Assembly: GCF_027942295.1 (NCBI RefSeq) | Contig: NZ_CP101416.1 | Span: 3,334,501-3,398,500 of the forward strand | Source: Pseudanabaena sp. Chao 1811 | Lineage (GTDB): Bacteria; Cyanobacteriota; Cyanobacteriia; Pseudanabaenales; Pseudanabaenaceae | DNA length: 64,000 nucleotides | Direction: 5' to 3' | The notes under the pieces: model-generated | What the model was told of the DNA's origin: nothing | Database searches by the model: none | Seen by the model: only the letters and a program-made list of their open reading frames with translations | Part shown: positions 29,119 to 37,410 of the stretch, in pieces | Position numbering within the stretch: position 1 is the first letter of the stretch | Layout of the letters: the number at the start of each line of letters is the position of its first letter | Made by a program: the position numbers and the translations under genes

Positions 29119-30033
29119 ATGCAGACCAATGTAAAACTAAAACGACAAAAACTAGGTAAGAAATTTTCTTGGACTCCATATTTATTTCTATTACCAGCGA
29201 TCGCATTTCTATTTTTGACATCATTCTTACCAGTATTCCAAGCCATATATTTAAGTTTTACGAATTATGATTTTGTCGGTAGTCCAACTTTTATTGGTTG
29301 GAAAAACTATCTAACGCTTTGGAATGATCAAACCTTTTGGAAAACCTTAAGTAATACCTTAATCTATTTGATATTTGCAGTTCCTAGCCTTGTAATTTTG
29401 CCATTAGCTTTAGCAATCCTAGTCAATCAAAAATTACGCAGTATCAAGTTCTTTCGCGCTATTTACTATTTTCCTGTAATTGTCTCCGTTGTTGTTGCAG
29501 GGATAGCTTGGAAATGGGTTTATGCCCAAAATGGCATCTTAAATTATTTTCTATCAACGCTATCATTTCAAGACATTAAAATCCCTTGGTTAACTGATCC
29601 CAAGACTGCTATTTTTGCGATTATTGCCGTGGTGATTTGGCGTGGTGTTGGTTACTATATGGTCATCTATCTAGCAGGGCTACAGGCGATACCCGCAGAT
29701 TTATATGAAGCGGCGGCGATCGATGGTTCTGACGGTTGGCAAAAGCATTTAGATATTACGATTCCATTAATGAAGCCTTACATTATTCTCGTAGCTGTAA
29801 TTTCTTCAATCGGTGCAATGAAGGTCTTTGAAGAAGTTTATATCATGTCTCAAGGGGGGCCTGCTAATAGTACGAAAACTGTAGTTTATTATTTATACGA
29901 TAAAGGCTTTACGAGTTTAGAAATGGGATATGCCTCAGCGATTGGAGTATTTCTATTCCTAATTATTTTTGTTATTTCGATTTTGACTTTTAAATTTATT
30001 AATCCAGCTAAAACTATTGGTGAAGGAAATTAG
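29119..30033 (+). CDS. Sugar ABC transporter permease, MalF-type
   Basis: One of two inner-membrane permeases of a carbohydrate uptake ABC transporter (CUT1 type). The 304-residue protein has six predicted membrane helices, the N-terminal cytosolic stretch KLKRQKLGKKFSW, and the EAA loop EAAAIDGSDGWQKHLDITIPLMKP (in pieces) that docks the ATPase. It is followed after three bases by a class D beta-lactamase gene and then by its MalG-type partner, so all three look like one transcript. No substrate-binding protein or ATPase is adjacent, so the substrate is unknown; the shared ATPase may be encoded elsewhere. Confidence 0.9.
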   Translation: MQTNVKLKRQKLGKKFSWTPYLFLLPAIAFLFLTSFLPVFQAIYLSFTNYDFVGSPTFIGWKNYLTLWNDQTFWKTLSNTLIYLIFAVPSLVILPLALAILVNQKLRSIKFFRAIYYFPVIVSVVVAGIAWKWVYAQNGILNYFLSTLSFQDIKIPWLTDPKTAIFAIIAVVIWRGVGYYMVIYLAGLQAIPADLYEAAAIDGSDGWQKHLDITIPLMKPYIILVAVISSIGAMKVFEEVYIMSQGGPANSTKTVVYYLYDKGFTSLEMGYASAIGVFLFLIIFVISILTFKFINPAKTIGEGN

Positions 30034-30036
30034 TTA

Positions 30037-30900
30037 ATGAAGTTATCTATGATTAAAATTTTGCTGGCTTTAGTTGGTATTACTTGCGCGATCGCACAGC
30101 CTATTTACGCAGAAACCCTGTCTCCAAACACTGCTCCTAAATCTAATCTCATGTTTCAATCCCAGTTCTCGCGGAATATGGCTCAAAACCTCCAAGCAGC
30201 GAAATCTGAAGGTTGTTTTATTTTGTATGACTTAAAGCGCAATCGCTATATTCGCTATAACTCTCAACATTGCCAAAAACGCTTTATTCCTGCATCGACA
30301 TTTAAGATATTTAACTCACTGGTTGCCCTCGAAACTAAAGCGATCGCTGATGAAAACACCATAATTCCTTGGAATGGCGCAGTTAACAATGAATTTACCG
30401 CATGGAATCAAGATCAAACTATGCGGACAGCCTTTACGCGATCGGTCGTTTGGTTTTATCAAGAGTTAGCTAGACGGGCTGGTAATGAAAGGATGAGTAA
30501 GTATATCCAAGCTGCTGGCTATGGCAATCAAGATATCGGTGACAAGATTGATTCTTTTTGGTTGAAAGGTAAACTGAGAATTTCGCCAGAGGAGCAAATT
30601 AAATTTTTAGTGAGGCTATACAAAGAAGATTTGCCCTTCTCGCCTGCGGTAATGCAAACAGTTAAGGACATTATGGTAATTGAGCGCCAAGATAATTACA
30701 CGCTCAGAGGTAAGACTGGTTGGGGTAGAGATGTTGATGGGATGAAAAATATTGGCTGGTATGTTGGCTATTTAGAGCGAGATAATGATGTTTATTTTTA
30801 TGCGCTGAATATTGTTAATCAAGATCCAAATTTTCCGATGATTCCTACTCGCAAGAAGATTTTATTTGATACTTTTAAGGATTTACAACTCATTGATTAA
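30037..30900 (+). CDS. Class D (OXA-type) beta-lactamase
   Basis: A 287-residue secreted serine beta-lactamase or related penicillin-interacting enzyme. A signal peptide (MKLSMIKILLALVGITCAIA, cleavage near QPIYA-ET) points to the periplasm. All class D motifs are present in order: the nucleophile in PASTFK (Ser87, Lys90), SVV in TRSVVWFYQ, YGN in AAGYGNQDIG, the Trp in DSFWLKG and KTG at 226-228 followed by WG. The carboxylated Lys and the Trp fit true OXA enzymes. It sits between two sugar permease genes in the same direction, with three bases before it and 34 after. The activity spectrum cannot be judged from sequence. Confidence 0.93.
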   Translation: MKLSMIKILLALVGITCAIAQPIYAETLSPNTAPKSNLMFQSQFSRNMAQNLQAAKSEGCFILYDLKRNRYIRYNSQHCQKRFIPASTFKIFNSLVALETKAIADENTIIPWNGAVNNEFTAWNQDQTMRTAFTRSVVWFYQELARRAGNERMSKYIQAAGYGNQDIGDKIDSFWLKGKLRISPEEQIKFLVRLYKEDLPFSPAVMQTVKDIMVIERQDNYTLRGKTGWGRDVDGMKNIGWYVGYLERDNDVYFYALNIVNQDPNFPMIPTRKKILFDTFKDLQLID

Positions 30901-30934
30901 CAAATAAATCCATCAATATCATTGCATCTAAATC

Positions 30935-31783
30935 ATGAAAAATAAAAAGCTAAAATCATCATCAAATATCCTTAATAATATTCCTCAATTTATTGTTTTA
31001 ATTGCGATCGCAACTTTAACGGTATTTCCTTTACTCTGGCTAGTAAGTACCGCCTTTAAGTCCCCCACCGAAAATATTTTTCAATCTGTCCCACAGCTAT
31101 TACCATCACAACCCACCTTAGATAATTTCATCAAGGTCTGGAAAAATTCTCGTTTCGATCTTTATCTCTGGAATAGTTTTTTGGTTGCTAGCATCACCGT
31201 CATTTTAAATTTACTATTCTGCTCTCTCGCTGCCTTTCCCCTTGCAAGATTGGACTTTAAAGGACGCGATCCCATCTTTTGGGCGATCGTTGGCACGACG
31301 ATGATTCCATTTCAAATCACGATGATTCCTCTATATATTCTTGCCGTGCAGCTCAATCTCAAAAACACCTATGCTGGTTTGATTTTCCCCTATGTCATTT
31401 CTGCCTTTGGCATATTTCTATTACGTCAAGCTTTTCAAAGTGTCCCTAAGGAAATGGAAGAAGCCGCACGAATGGATGGTTGCTCTAGTATGGGAATTTG
31501 GTGGCATGTGATGTTGCCTGCGGCGCGTCCTGCCCTGACGACCCTTGCAGTTTTTACCTTTGTGGCGATGTGGGGCGATTTTCTCTGGCCATTGGTGATT
31601 GTTGATAAGGCTGAACTTTATACATTGCCAAGGGGGATTGCCAGTCTTGCTAGTGCCTTTTCTGAGGATTGGCGCTTAATTGCCGCAGGTTCCGCCATTT
31701 CGATGTTGCCCGTATTTATTGTGTTTGTGTTTCTCCAGCGCTACATTATCCCGACCGAGGCAAGTATTGGTGTTAAAGGTTAG
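30935..31783 (+). CDS. Sugar ABC transporter permease, MalG-type
   Basis: The second permease of the CUT1 sugar transporter, 282 residues with six membrane helices. The EAA loop reads EEAARMDGCSSMGIWWHVMLPAARP in pieces, with the conserved Gly and P. The hydrophilic N-terminus and first helix (FIVLIAIATLTVFPLLWLVSTAFK) are typical. The gene ends the cluster and is followed at once by a strong terminator. Confidence 0.9.
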   Translation: MKNKKLKSSSNILNNIPQFIVLIAIATLTVFPLLWLVSTAFKSPTENIFQSVPQLLPSQPTLDNFIKVWKNSRFDLYLWNSFLVASITVILNLLFCSLAAFPLARLDFKGRDPIFWAIVGTTMIPFQITMIPLYILAVQLNLKNTYAGLIFPYVISAFGIFLLRQAFQSVPKEMEEAARMDGCSSMGIWWHVMLPAARPALTTLAVFTFVAMWGDFLWPLVIVDKAELYTLPRGIASLASAFSEDWRLIAAGSAISMLPVFIVFVFLQRYIIPTEASIGVKG

Positions 31784-31785
31784 AT

Positions 31786-31818
31786 AAAAGAGGGCAAAGC
31801 TAAGCTTTGCCCTCTTTT
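31786..31818 (+). terminator. Terminator after the sugar permease cluster
   Basis: AAAAGAGGGCAAAGC-TAA-GCTTTGCCCTCTTTT followed by more T, three bases after the stop codon. Perfect 15-bp stem and the usual apical pattern. Confidence 0.88.
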
Positions 31819-31968
31819 TTGTTTTAGACTTGCCACAATTTTGAACTTAGGGTAGTTTATGATTCTTAAGACTTGTCTTTTAAATTTAATCTAGATTTAA
31901 TATTTTCAGTCGCCTCGACTCCTATCCTGTTCAGCAACTTCAGCAAATTTATGGGAAGCAATCCGTAC

Positions 31969-33651
31969 ATGAAAATAAGCATCCGTCAGACATCTCAAGG
32001 CTCTAGTTTTCAAGGTTTTTATTTGCTTCCTATCGTGATCCTGTCGCCGAGCTTAGCGATCGCCACACCAGTCATTGCTCAATCCCAAGTATCTCCAAGT
32101 TCGCAGAGTAGTCCTCAAGCTACCCAAAATATCATCTATGTAAATCCGCAAACGGGTAGCGATCGCCCAGATCAAGGCAGCAATATTGCCCCATTCAAAA
32201 CGATTACCTATGCTATCAGCCGCGCTCAGGCTGGGCAAATTATCCAACTAGCCTATGGAACCTATAGTAATGCTACGGGTGAGAAGTTCCCAATTCGAGT
32301 ACGCCCAAATGTGACTTTGCGGGGAAATGAAGCTGAGAAGGGAAAAGGGATTGCGATCGTCGGTGGTGGAACACTATTAACTGGTTCTGGATTTCCGCAA
32401 AATGTGGCGATCGCTCTCGCAGATCGTGCCGAACTGCGGGGCGTAACTGTAACAAATCCTAACTCTAGAGGTTATGGGCTATGGATTGAGAATGCTAGTC
32501 CTGCGATCGCTAATAATACCTTTATCGATAATCAGCAAGATGGCGCATTAATTACGGGTAAGTCAGCCGCCATTATTTCCACCAATCAATTTTTTCGGAA
32601 TGGAACCAGTGGCTTAGCGATCGAGGGGGAATCAAGTCCAGATATTCGTGGCAATCTCTTTCAGCAAACTACTTTTGGGATGAGTATTCGCCAAGATGCG
32701 ACTCCCCAAATTACCGAAAATACCTTTACTCAGAACCAAAATGGCATTTTAATTCAAGCTAATGCTAAGCCCGTTTTGCGGGGTAATGCGATCATTAACA
32801 ATCGCAATTATGGACTCACAATTTCCGATATGGCGAGCCCTGATTTGGGAAAGGTGAATGATGATGGCAACAATACTTTTCAGGGAAATGGCACATTTGA
32901 TGTGCAAAATGTCAGCCGTAATGCGGTTGCTCTGAGCGGGAATCAATTAGACAGTAAGAGAGTGAAGGGAAATTTGCAATTAGGGAATGTGCGTCAGCCA
33001 TCCAATCTATTTGCCAATAGTCTTGCGACAAAGCCTACTGCGAGTAGTCCATTACCGAATATAACTGCCCCAAGTAGTCCTTTGATCAAAAGCGATCGCT
33101 TCGCCAATATCAATCAACAACTCGAACAACAGATTGCCAGCAGTCAGCCCATGAACTTTGCGCCGAACCTCGATACTCCGCCAGCATTAGTCAGAAATGC
33201 TTCATCAAGTCTCAGTAATAACTTTAATTCCACAACCCAAGCTAATAATCCTTTTTGGTATGAACCTGTAACTTCTGTAATCGTTAGAATCACTCCTAAG
33301 GGACTCAATTCCCCAATTCCCTCTAATACAGAAATTTCGTCAAACTTACCACCTGTATTAGCATCTCCTCCTAGCGGTGAACCTGTCAATCAACCGATTC
33401 AGATTGCGCCTCTTTCCAATACTAGCTTCACTCCACAAAATCCTCCCAAGTATCGTGTAGTTGTGCCTGTTTCTTCCAATAGCGGTGTGGCTCAAGTCCG
33501 TCAAATTGTGCCAAATGCTTTTGCATCGAGACTCAATGGTTATTTAGTTGTACAGATTGGAGCCTATAGCGATCGCCGCATTGCCGAAGTACAGGTATCG
33601 CGCCTCGCCCAACAAGGTCTATCCGCAAGAATTGAAACAATTAAACCATAA
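31969..33651 (+). CDS. Secreted DUF1565 parallel beta-helix protein with C-terminal SPOR-like region
   Basis: A 560-residue exported protein. A signal peptide (GFYLLPIVILSPSLAIATPVIAQ, near residues 15-38) precedes DUF1565 (NIIYVNPQTGSDRPDQGSN..., then PFKTITYAISRAQAGQIIQLAYGTY in pieces) and a right-handed beta-helix of about ten rungs with repeated N-x-F and GNxI turns (roughly 120-330). A Ser/Pro/Asn-rich linker follows. The last 70 residues (YLVVQIGAYSDRRIAEVQVSRLAQQG) resemble a SPOR fold that binds peptidoglycan glycan strands. It may act at the cell wall or on a polysaccharide. Several starts are possible; the ATG at 31969 places the signal peptide correctly, while TTG 31873 and ATG 31951 would lengthen it. 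Confidence 0.75.
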   Translation: MKISIRQTSQGSSFQGFYLLPIVILSPSLAIATPVIAQSQVSPSSQSSPQATQNIIYVNPQTGSDRPDQGSNIAPFKTITYAISRAQAGQIIQLAYGTYSNATGEKFPIRVRPNVTLRGNEAEKGKGIAIVGGGTLLTGSGFPQNVAIALADRAELRGVTVTNPNSRGYGLWIENASPAIANNTFIDNQQDGALITGKSAAIISTNQFFRNGTSGLAIEGESSPDIRGNLFQQTTFGMSIRQDATPQITENTFTQNQNGILIQANAKPVLRGNAIINNRNYGLTISDMASPDLGKVNDDGNNTFQGNGTFDVQNVSRNAVALSGNQLDSKRVKGNLQLGNVRQPSNLFANSLATKPTASSPLPNITAPSSPLIKSDRFANINQQLEQQIASSQPMNFAPNLDTPPALVRNASSSLSNNFNSTTQANNPFWYEPVTSVIVRITPKGLNSPIPSNTEISSNLPPVLASPPSGEPVNQPIQIAPLSNTSFTPQNPPKYRVVVPVSSNSGVAQVRQIVPNAFASRLNGYLVVQIGAYSDRRIAEVQVSRLAQQGLSARIETIKP

Positions 33652-33659
33652 CCTTACCT

Positions 33660-33742
33660 AGCTGATGCCATCGCTTATGAAGAGAAAGGCGGCGCAACGC
33701 GCCGCCTTTCTCTTCTTGGTGATACACTTGGCGACAGCTATA
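33660..33742. repeat. MITE-like palindromic unit, family E copy 2, with terminator core
   Basis: The core AAGAGAAAGGCGGCGC-AAC-GCGCCGCCTTTCTCTT (33680-33714) is perfect. The outer arms TAGCTGATGCCATCGCTTAT and, in reverse, TAGCTGTCGCCAAGTGTATC are related to those of 13926-14048. It begins just after the beta-helix gene and can terminate it. Confidence 0.65.
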
Positions 33743-33810
33743 AAACTTATGGAATACGTGCAGCATGTTCCATAAGTTTTTTATATTTAATTGCGCCTAG
33801 CTACTTACAG
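33743..33810. repeat. Partial MITE-like element, family D copy 3
   Basis: A hairpin AAACTTATGGAA...TTCCATAAGTTT is followed by ATATTTAATTGCGCCTAGCTACTTA, which is the right end of family D (compare 49621-49648). The left end of the family is missing, replaced by family E sequence, so this is a hybrid or truncated copy. Confidence 0.6.
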
Positions 33811-33998
33811 AGCAAATCAGAGAAATCTTTGAAAGTGTTTCTTCACAACACTTTCAAAGATTCATTAGACTGGGAAATGCTATATAAAATCAGAATTATT
33901 AAGATTAATCCTTATACCCAAGTGTTGACCAATTGCTTTTCTTTAGAATATCTGAGCAGCTTAAAAGCCAAATCCTAGATAAAATTTGCGCTTATATG
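33811..33998. other. Intergenic stretch before the IS1595-type element
   Basis: Contains a hairpin AATCTTTGAAAGTGTT-TCTTCAC-AACACTTTCAAAGATT at 33825-33864 (perfect 16-bp arms apart from ends), then A/T-rich DNA. No gene seen. Confidence 0.5.
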
Positions 33999-34998
33999 GG
34001 GAAGCAGGTGAAATGGCAAAATAGGGGGGAGTCATTTTCATGAATCGGTAAAGATGCGATGATCAAATTTCCCCTGACAAAATTATTAGATGAGCAAGCC
34101 AGCTATGAATGGTTATTAGAAATTCTACATCCGAAAGGATTGTATTGTCCCAATGGACACGCAATACCAGTGGGACAAGCACCGCATGATCGCCAACGCG
34201 AACCAATCGTCAAATATAAGTGTCGGGGATGTGGGAAAGTGTTCCATATTTTTACAGGAACAGACTTATCAGGAAGTCATTACACCTGTGGTCAGATCGT
34301 GCTGATATTGCGTGGATTCTTACAAGGACAAACGACCCAACACATAGCCGAGGAACTAGGACTCGACTATGGGACATTATTGTCTTGGCGGCATCGCATC
34401 CAACGACGAGGATTTGCCCATTTGATTAATGGTAATCTGCCCGATGCTGAAACCGAGATGGACGAGATGTTTCAGAATGCAGGAGAAAAGGGAGCCAAAA
34501 AAAAGATCCAATAGCAGACCCACCAAGACGACGAGGGAATCAACGCAAAGGCAAAGGAACAATGGCAAATGACCGTCCACCTGTTGTCGGCACGGTTGGA
34601 CGCAACAGTGGTCAGATCCGCATGAAGGTCTGTGACAATACTCAACAAATCACGATTCAGCCGCAGGTAGAGGTAACAACTTTACCAAATACAACAGTCT
34701 ATACCGATGAATCTGATGCTTACAATCGCATACCTGATTCTGGTCGTGAGCGTCAAACTGTTTGTCACTCTCAGCGCGAGTATGCTCGCGATGACGATCA
34801 AGATGGCTTTTGTGAGGTTCATTGCAATACTATGGAGGGGATTTGGGTTGGTTTACGCAATTTCCTGCGTCCCTTTCGCGGTATTCACAAAAAATATTTG
34901 TATCTGTATGTAGCCATGTTTGAGTGGTCATACAATCTGCGTTAGATTGATTTTGACTTTCTGCGTCGTCTTCTTTTTCCTCCTTCCACCTATTTCCC
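33999..34998 (+). mobile_element. IS1595-family insertion sequence
   Basis: About 1000 bp. Imperfect terminal inverted repeats: left GGGAAGCAGGTGAAATGG, right in reverse complement GGGAAATAGGTGGAAGGAG. It contains one transposase split over two frames by an A8 run. The flanks (TATATG and TACATG) are only similar, so a clean 8-bp target duplication is not evident; the exact ends are therefore approximate. Confidence 0.75.
34059..34945 (+). CDS. IS1595-family transposase, made by -1 frameshift
   Basis: The first frame (34059-34514) has an N-terminal zinc-ribbon-like region (YCPNGHAIP ... YKCRGCGKVFHIFTGT) and a DNA-binding helical part, ending at the first catalytic region ETEMDEMF. The second frame carries DRPPVVGTVGR, the Asp in TVYTDESDAYNRI, the HSQREYARDD block and the Glu-bearing NTMEGIWVGLRNFLRPFRGIHKKYLYLYVAMFEWSYN in pieces. 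A -1 shift on the eight A at 34497-34504 joins them through KKKDPIADPPRRRGNQRKGKGT, the conserved linker of the family. The fused product is about 295 residues. Confidence 0.88.
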
Positions 34999-35265
34999 TA
35001 CATGAGCGGATGTTTTACTTCGTTGTTAAATCCAGAGAAGATAATTAACGATCTCAAAGACAAATAATTATTAAGTGATCGCTGTATAATAGTTGACTGG
35101 AGCGGAGAAGCGCATAGTATTATTTAGATGAGAGTGAAATATCTTTTACCACTCAATTAAGTCGTTAGGCTGCAAGCGAATGATATGAGAAGAGTGTAAA
35201 AGCCTATAACCAATCTGGATTTATGCTGTATGAAAATATAACTTAGCTCTTAAATAGGAGGTTAG
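34999..35265. other. Upstream region of the deoxyribosyltransferase-like gene
   Basis: About 270 bases. A TATAAT box (GTATAATAG near 35085) could be a promoter element, and AGGAGG lies six bases before the ATG at 35266, the strongest ribosome-binding site in the window. No other gene seen. Confidence 0.5.
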
Positions 35266-35936
35266 ATGGGTATATATCGACAGGTCGTAAAAAGAATTGA
35301 CCCTGAAACAATGCAGTATATTAGGAATCGTCTTGAAGAGGGCAAAGAACTAATTAGTACAGCAACTCCTCAACTAATTACTCCGCAACATATTGCATGG
35401 ATTGATTCTTTCATCTCTCTCATTCAAACGCTCGATCCTTTAGGGGATGGCGTAAATGATGATGGACTTGCGAAGAGTTGGTGGGAGGCTAAATGGCACG
35501 ATGGAGGCGACCCCTTCGACAAAAAAGGAATCGCATGGGTATTTGCCAAGAAGCTTGCTGTTATCAATTCCTTACTGCTTGGTCAAATAAGCGTCGCGGA
35601 TCATCTTGCTATCCACGATATTGGAGTCAATCCAATTTTTGGTCGTCCCCAAAGTTCTGAAGAGATGCCTGAAGTTTTTGTGGTAATGCCATTCTCTAAC
35701 GACTTGCTTCCTATCTATGAAGATCATATTAGACCTACAGTTTTAAATACCAACTTAACGGTTAAGCGTGGGGATGATTTTTTTGCCGCAGAGGCAATAA
35801 TTTCGCAAGTGTGGTCGGCAATCTACAATGCCTCGATAGTAATTGCGGAATGTACACGTAGAAATGCGAACGTATTTTATGAAATTGGGATTGCTCATAC
35901 TTTAGGTAAACCCACAATCCTAATATCCCAATTTCT
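35266..35936 (+). pseudogene. Nucleoside-deoxyribosyltransferase/TIR-like protein, 5' part (split by IS256)
   Basis: The first 223 codons of a 269-residue protein. The N-terminal half is helical, with no recognised domain. From residue about 140 it has a Rossmann-like domain: EVFVVMPFSNDLLPIYEDHI, then VKRGDDFFAAEAIISQVW, ASIVIAECTRRNANVFYEIGIAHTLGKPTILISQ in pieces. This pattern (hydrophobic strand-MPF, RxDD, VIAxxTxRNxNVFYExGxAHxxGK) is that of nucleoside 2-deoxyribosyltransferase-like/TIR-like proteins; the Glu of FYE matches the catalytic Glu position of that fold. The frame now runs past the insertion point and stops after a few residues encoded by the element. AGGAGG precedes the ATG. 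Confidence 0.8.
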
Positions 35937-37262
35937 GAGACTGTCAAGTAAAATGTGTAAAGTCTAGAAGCTAGACGTGGAGACGATCCTCGAAGAGGAT
36001 GGCAAAGCGATTAAGAGCAGGTTTCCAATCACGAATCGGCATCGTCCACTTCTTCGAGATATTCCGCATTGCTAAATAAACGAGCTTGAAAGCAGCATCA
36101 TCAGAGGGAAAAATCTGTTGGGATTTAATCACCTTCCGCAAACTACTGTTCATCGACTCAATCGCATTGGTGGTATAAATCGCCCTGCGAATCTCGGTCG
36201 GGAAAGCAAAGAAGGGGATAATGTTTGCCCAATGACTGCGCCAAGACTTGGAGATTGATGGATATTGCTTGTCCCACTTTTCAGCAAAGAGTTCGAGATT
36301 AAACTCAGCCTCCGATTCCGTCGCCGCGCTATAAATAGCCTTGAGGTCAGCACAAACTTGCTTGCGTTGTTGCCAAGGTACAAAAGCGACCGAGTTTCTG
36401 ACCATGTGGACAATGCATAACTGCACCTGAGTTTTAGGAAATACCGTCTCAATCGCATTAGGGAAACCAGTCAAGCCATCGACACATGCAATCAAAATAT
36501 CTTTGACCCCACGGTTGTGAATTTCGGTGAGTACTGACAACCAGAATTTCGCACCTTCATTCGGAGAAATCCACATACCCAGTAATTCCTTGTACCCGTC
36601 CATATTCACGCCCAAGGCAAAGTACAAGGATTTGTTAATCACTCTGCCATTGTCTCGGACTTTGATGACTAGACAGTCCAGAAAGACGATTGGATAGACT
36701 GCTTCAAGGGGACGGTTTTGCCATTGCTTCACCTCGTCAATTACTGCATCTGTAACATTGGAAATAAGTGTTGGTGATACTTCAACACCATACATTTCTT
36801 GCAACTGGGCTTGAATATCCCTGACACTCATACCTCGTGCGTAGAGAGCAATGATCTTTTCATCTAGTCCTGACAAGCGACTTTGTCCTTTCTTCACCAT
36901 CTGCGGTTCAAACTCCCCTTGCCGATCTCGGGGGACTGCGATTTCGGCTACGCCAAAGTCACCTTGCACTTTTTTCTGGCTATAGCCATTGCGACTGTTG
37001 GTTTGTCCTTCTGGTCTTGGTTCGTGCTTACCGTATCCCAGATGGGTTGATAGTTCTGCTTCCAAGGCTCTCTCCACCAACGCGGTTGTCAGTTGTTTCA
37101 GAATGCCTCCTTCTCCGAATAGGTCAGGTGGTGTTTTACATTCTTGCAGCAATTCGTCGAGCAATTCTTTGCGTATATTCATCAGTTTTAGTGTTGGTAA
37201 TTGTGTGTCTAGATCATCTCTCTGTATATATCCCAGACTTTACACACTTCACTTTACACTCT
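35937..37262 (-). mobile_element. IS256-family insertion sequence
   Basis: About 1.32 kb with inverted repeats matching at 23 of 27 positions: left GACTGTCAAGTAAAATGTG then TAAAGTCT, right in reverse complement GAGTGTAAAGTGAAGTGTG then TAAAGTCT. It is flanked by a perfect 9-bp direct repeat CCAATTTCT (35928-35936 and 37263-37271). The 8-9 bp target duplication is as known for IS256. The transposase is intact. Confidence 0.93.
35971..37182 (-). CDS. IS256-family transposase
   Basis: A 403-residue mutator-type transposase. The DDE residues are visible: the first Asp in [15 protein letters not shown], the second in [17 protein letters not shown], and the Glu in [15 protein letters not shown]; the conserved [12 protein letters not shown] block lies between. 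The N-terminal region ([33 protein letters not shown] in pieces) is the usual family signature. Full length, single frame, ATG start, so it looks functional. It is antisense to the gene it interrupts. Confidence 0.96.
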   Translation of the reverse strand: MNIRKELLDELLQECKTPPDLFGEGGILKQLTTALVERALEAELSTHLGYGKHEPRPEGQTNSRNGYSQKKVQGDFGVAEIAVPRDRQGEFEPQMVKKGQSRLSGLDEKIIALYARGMSVRDIQAQLQEMYGVEVSPTLISNVTDAVIDEVKQWQNRPLEAVYPIVFLDCLVIKVRDNGRVINKSLYFALGVNMDGYKELLGMWISPNEGAKFWLSVLTEIHNRGVKDILIACVDGLTGFPNAIETVFPKTQVQLCIVHMVRNSVAFVPWQQRKQVCADLKAIYSAATESEAEFNLELFAEKWDKQYPSISKSWRSHWANIIPFFAFPTEIRRAIYTTNAIESMNSSLRKVIKSQQIFPSDDAAFKLVYLAMRNISKKWTMPIRDWKPALNRFAILFEDRLHV

Positions 37263-37410
37263 CCAATTTCTCGATGATGTACCATTTGATTTAAGGCATC
37301 TCCGCCACATAATCTACGAATATACGCCTCGTGGAATGAGTAAATTTAATGAGCATCTTTCTAATGCCTTAATAGCCGAAAAAGCTCATTTGAATAAGAA
37401 CTATAGATAG
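37263..37410 (+). pseudogene. Nucleoside-deoxyribosyltransferase/TIR-like protein, 3' part
   Basis: The last 46 codons of the gene begun at 35266. Removing the IS256 and one target repeat makes a continuous frame, LISQF-LDDVPFDLRHLRHIIYEYT..., ending HLNKNYR and TAG. VPFDLRHLRHIIYEYTPRG is the typical C-terminal block of this family. It has no start of its own. Confidence 0.85.

Noticed and set aside
29119-33651. Sugar permease and lactamase cluster as a defence island
   Set aside because: The permeases are ordinary CUT1 type and no defence-type gene or mobile boundary encloses the cluster.
33993-35004. TATATG/TACATG as the target duplication of the IS1595-type element
   Set aside because: Only five of six bases match and the family normally makes 8-bp duplications, so the ends are left approximate.
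35160-35190. GTCGTTAGGCTGCAAGC as an integron attC-like site
   Set aside because: Only one half-site-like GTTAGGC is present; no paired complementary half or integrase gene.
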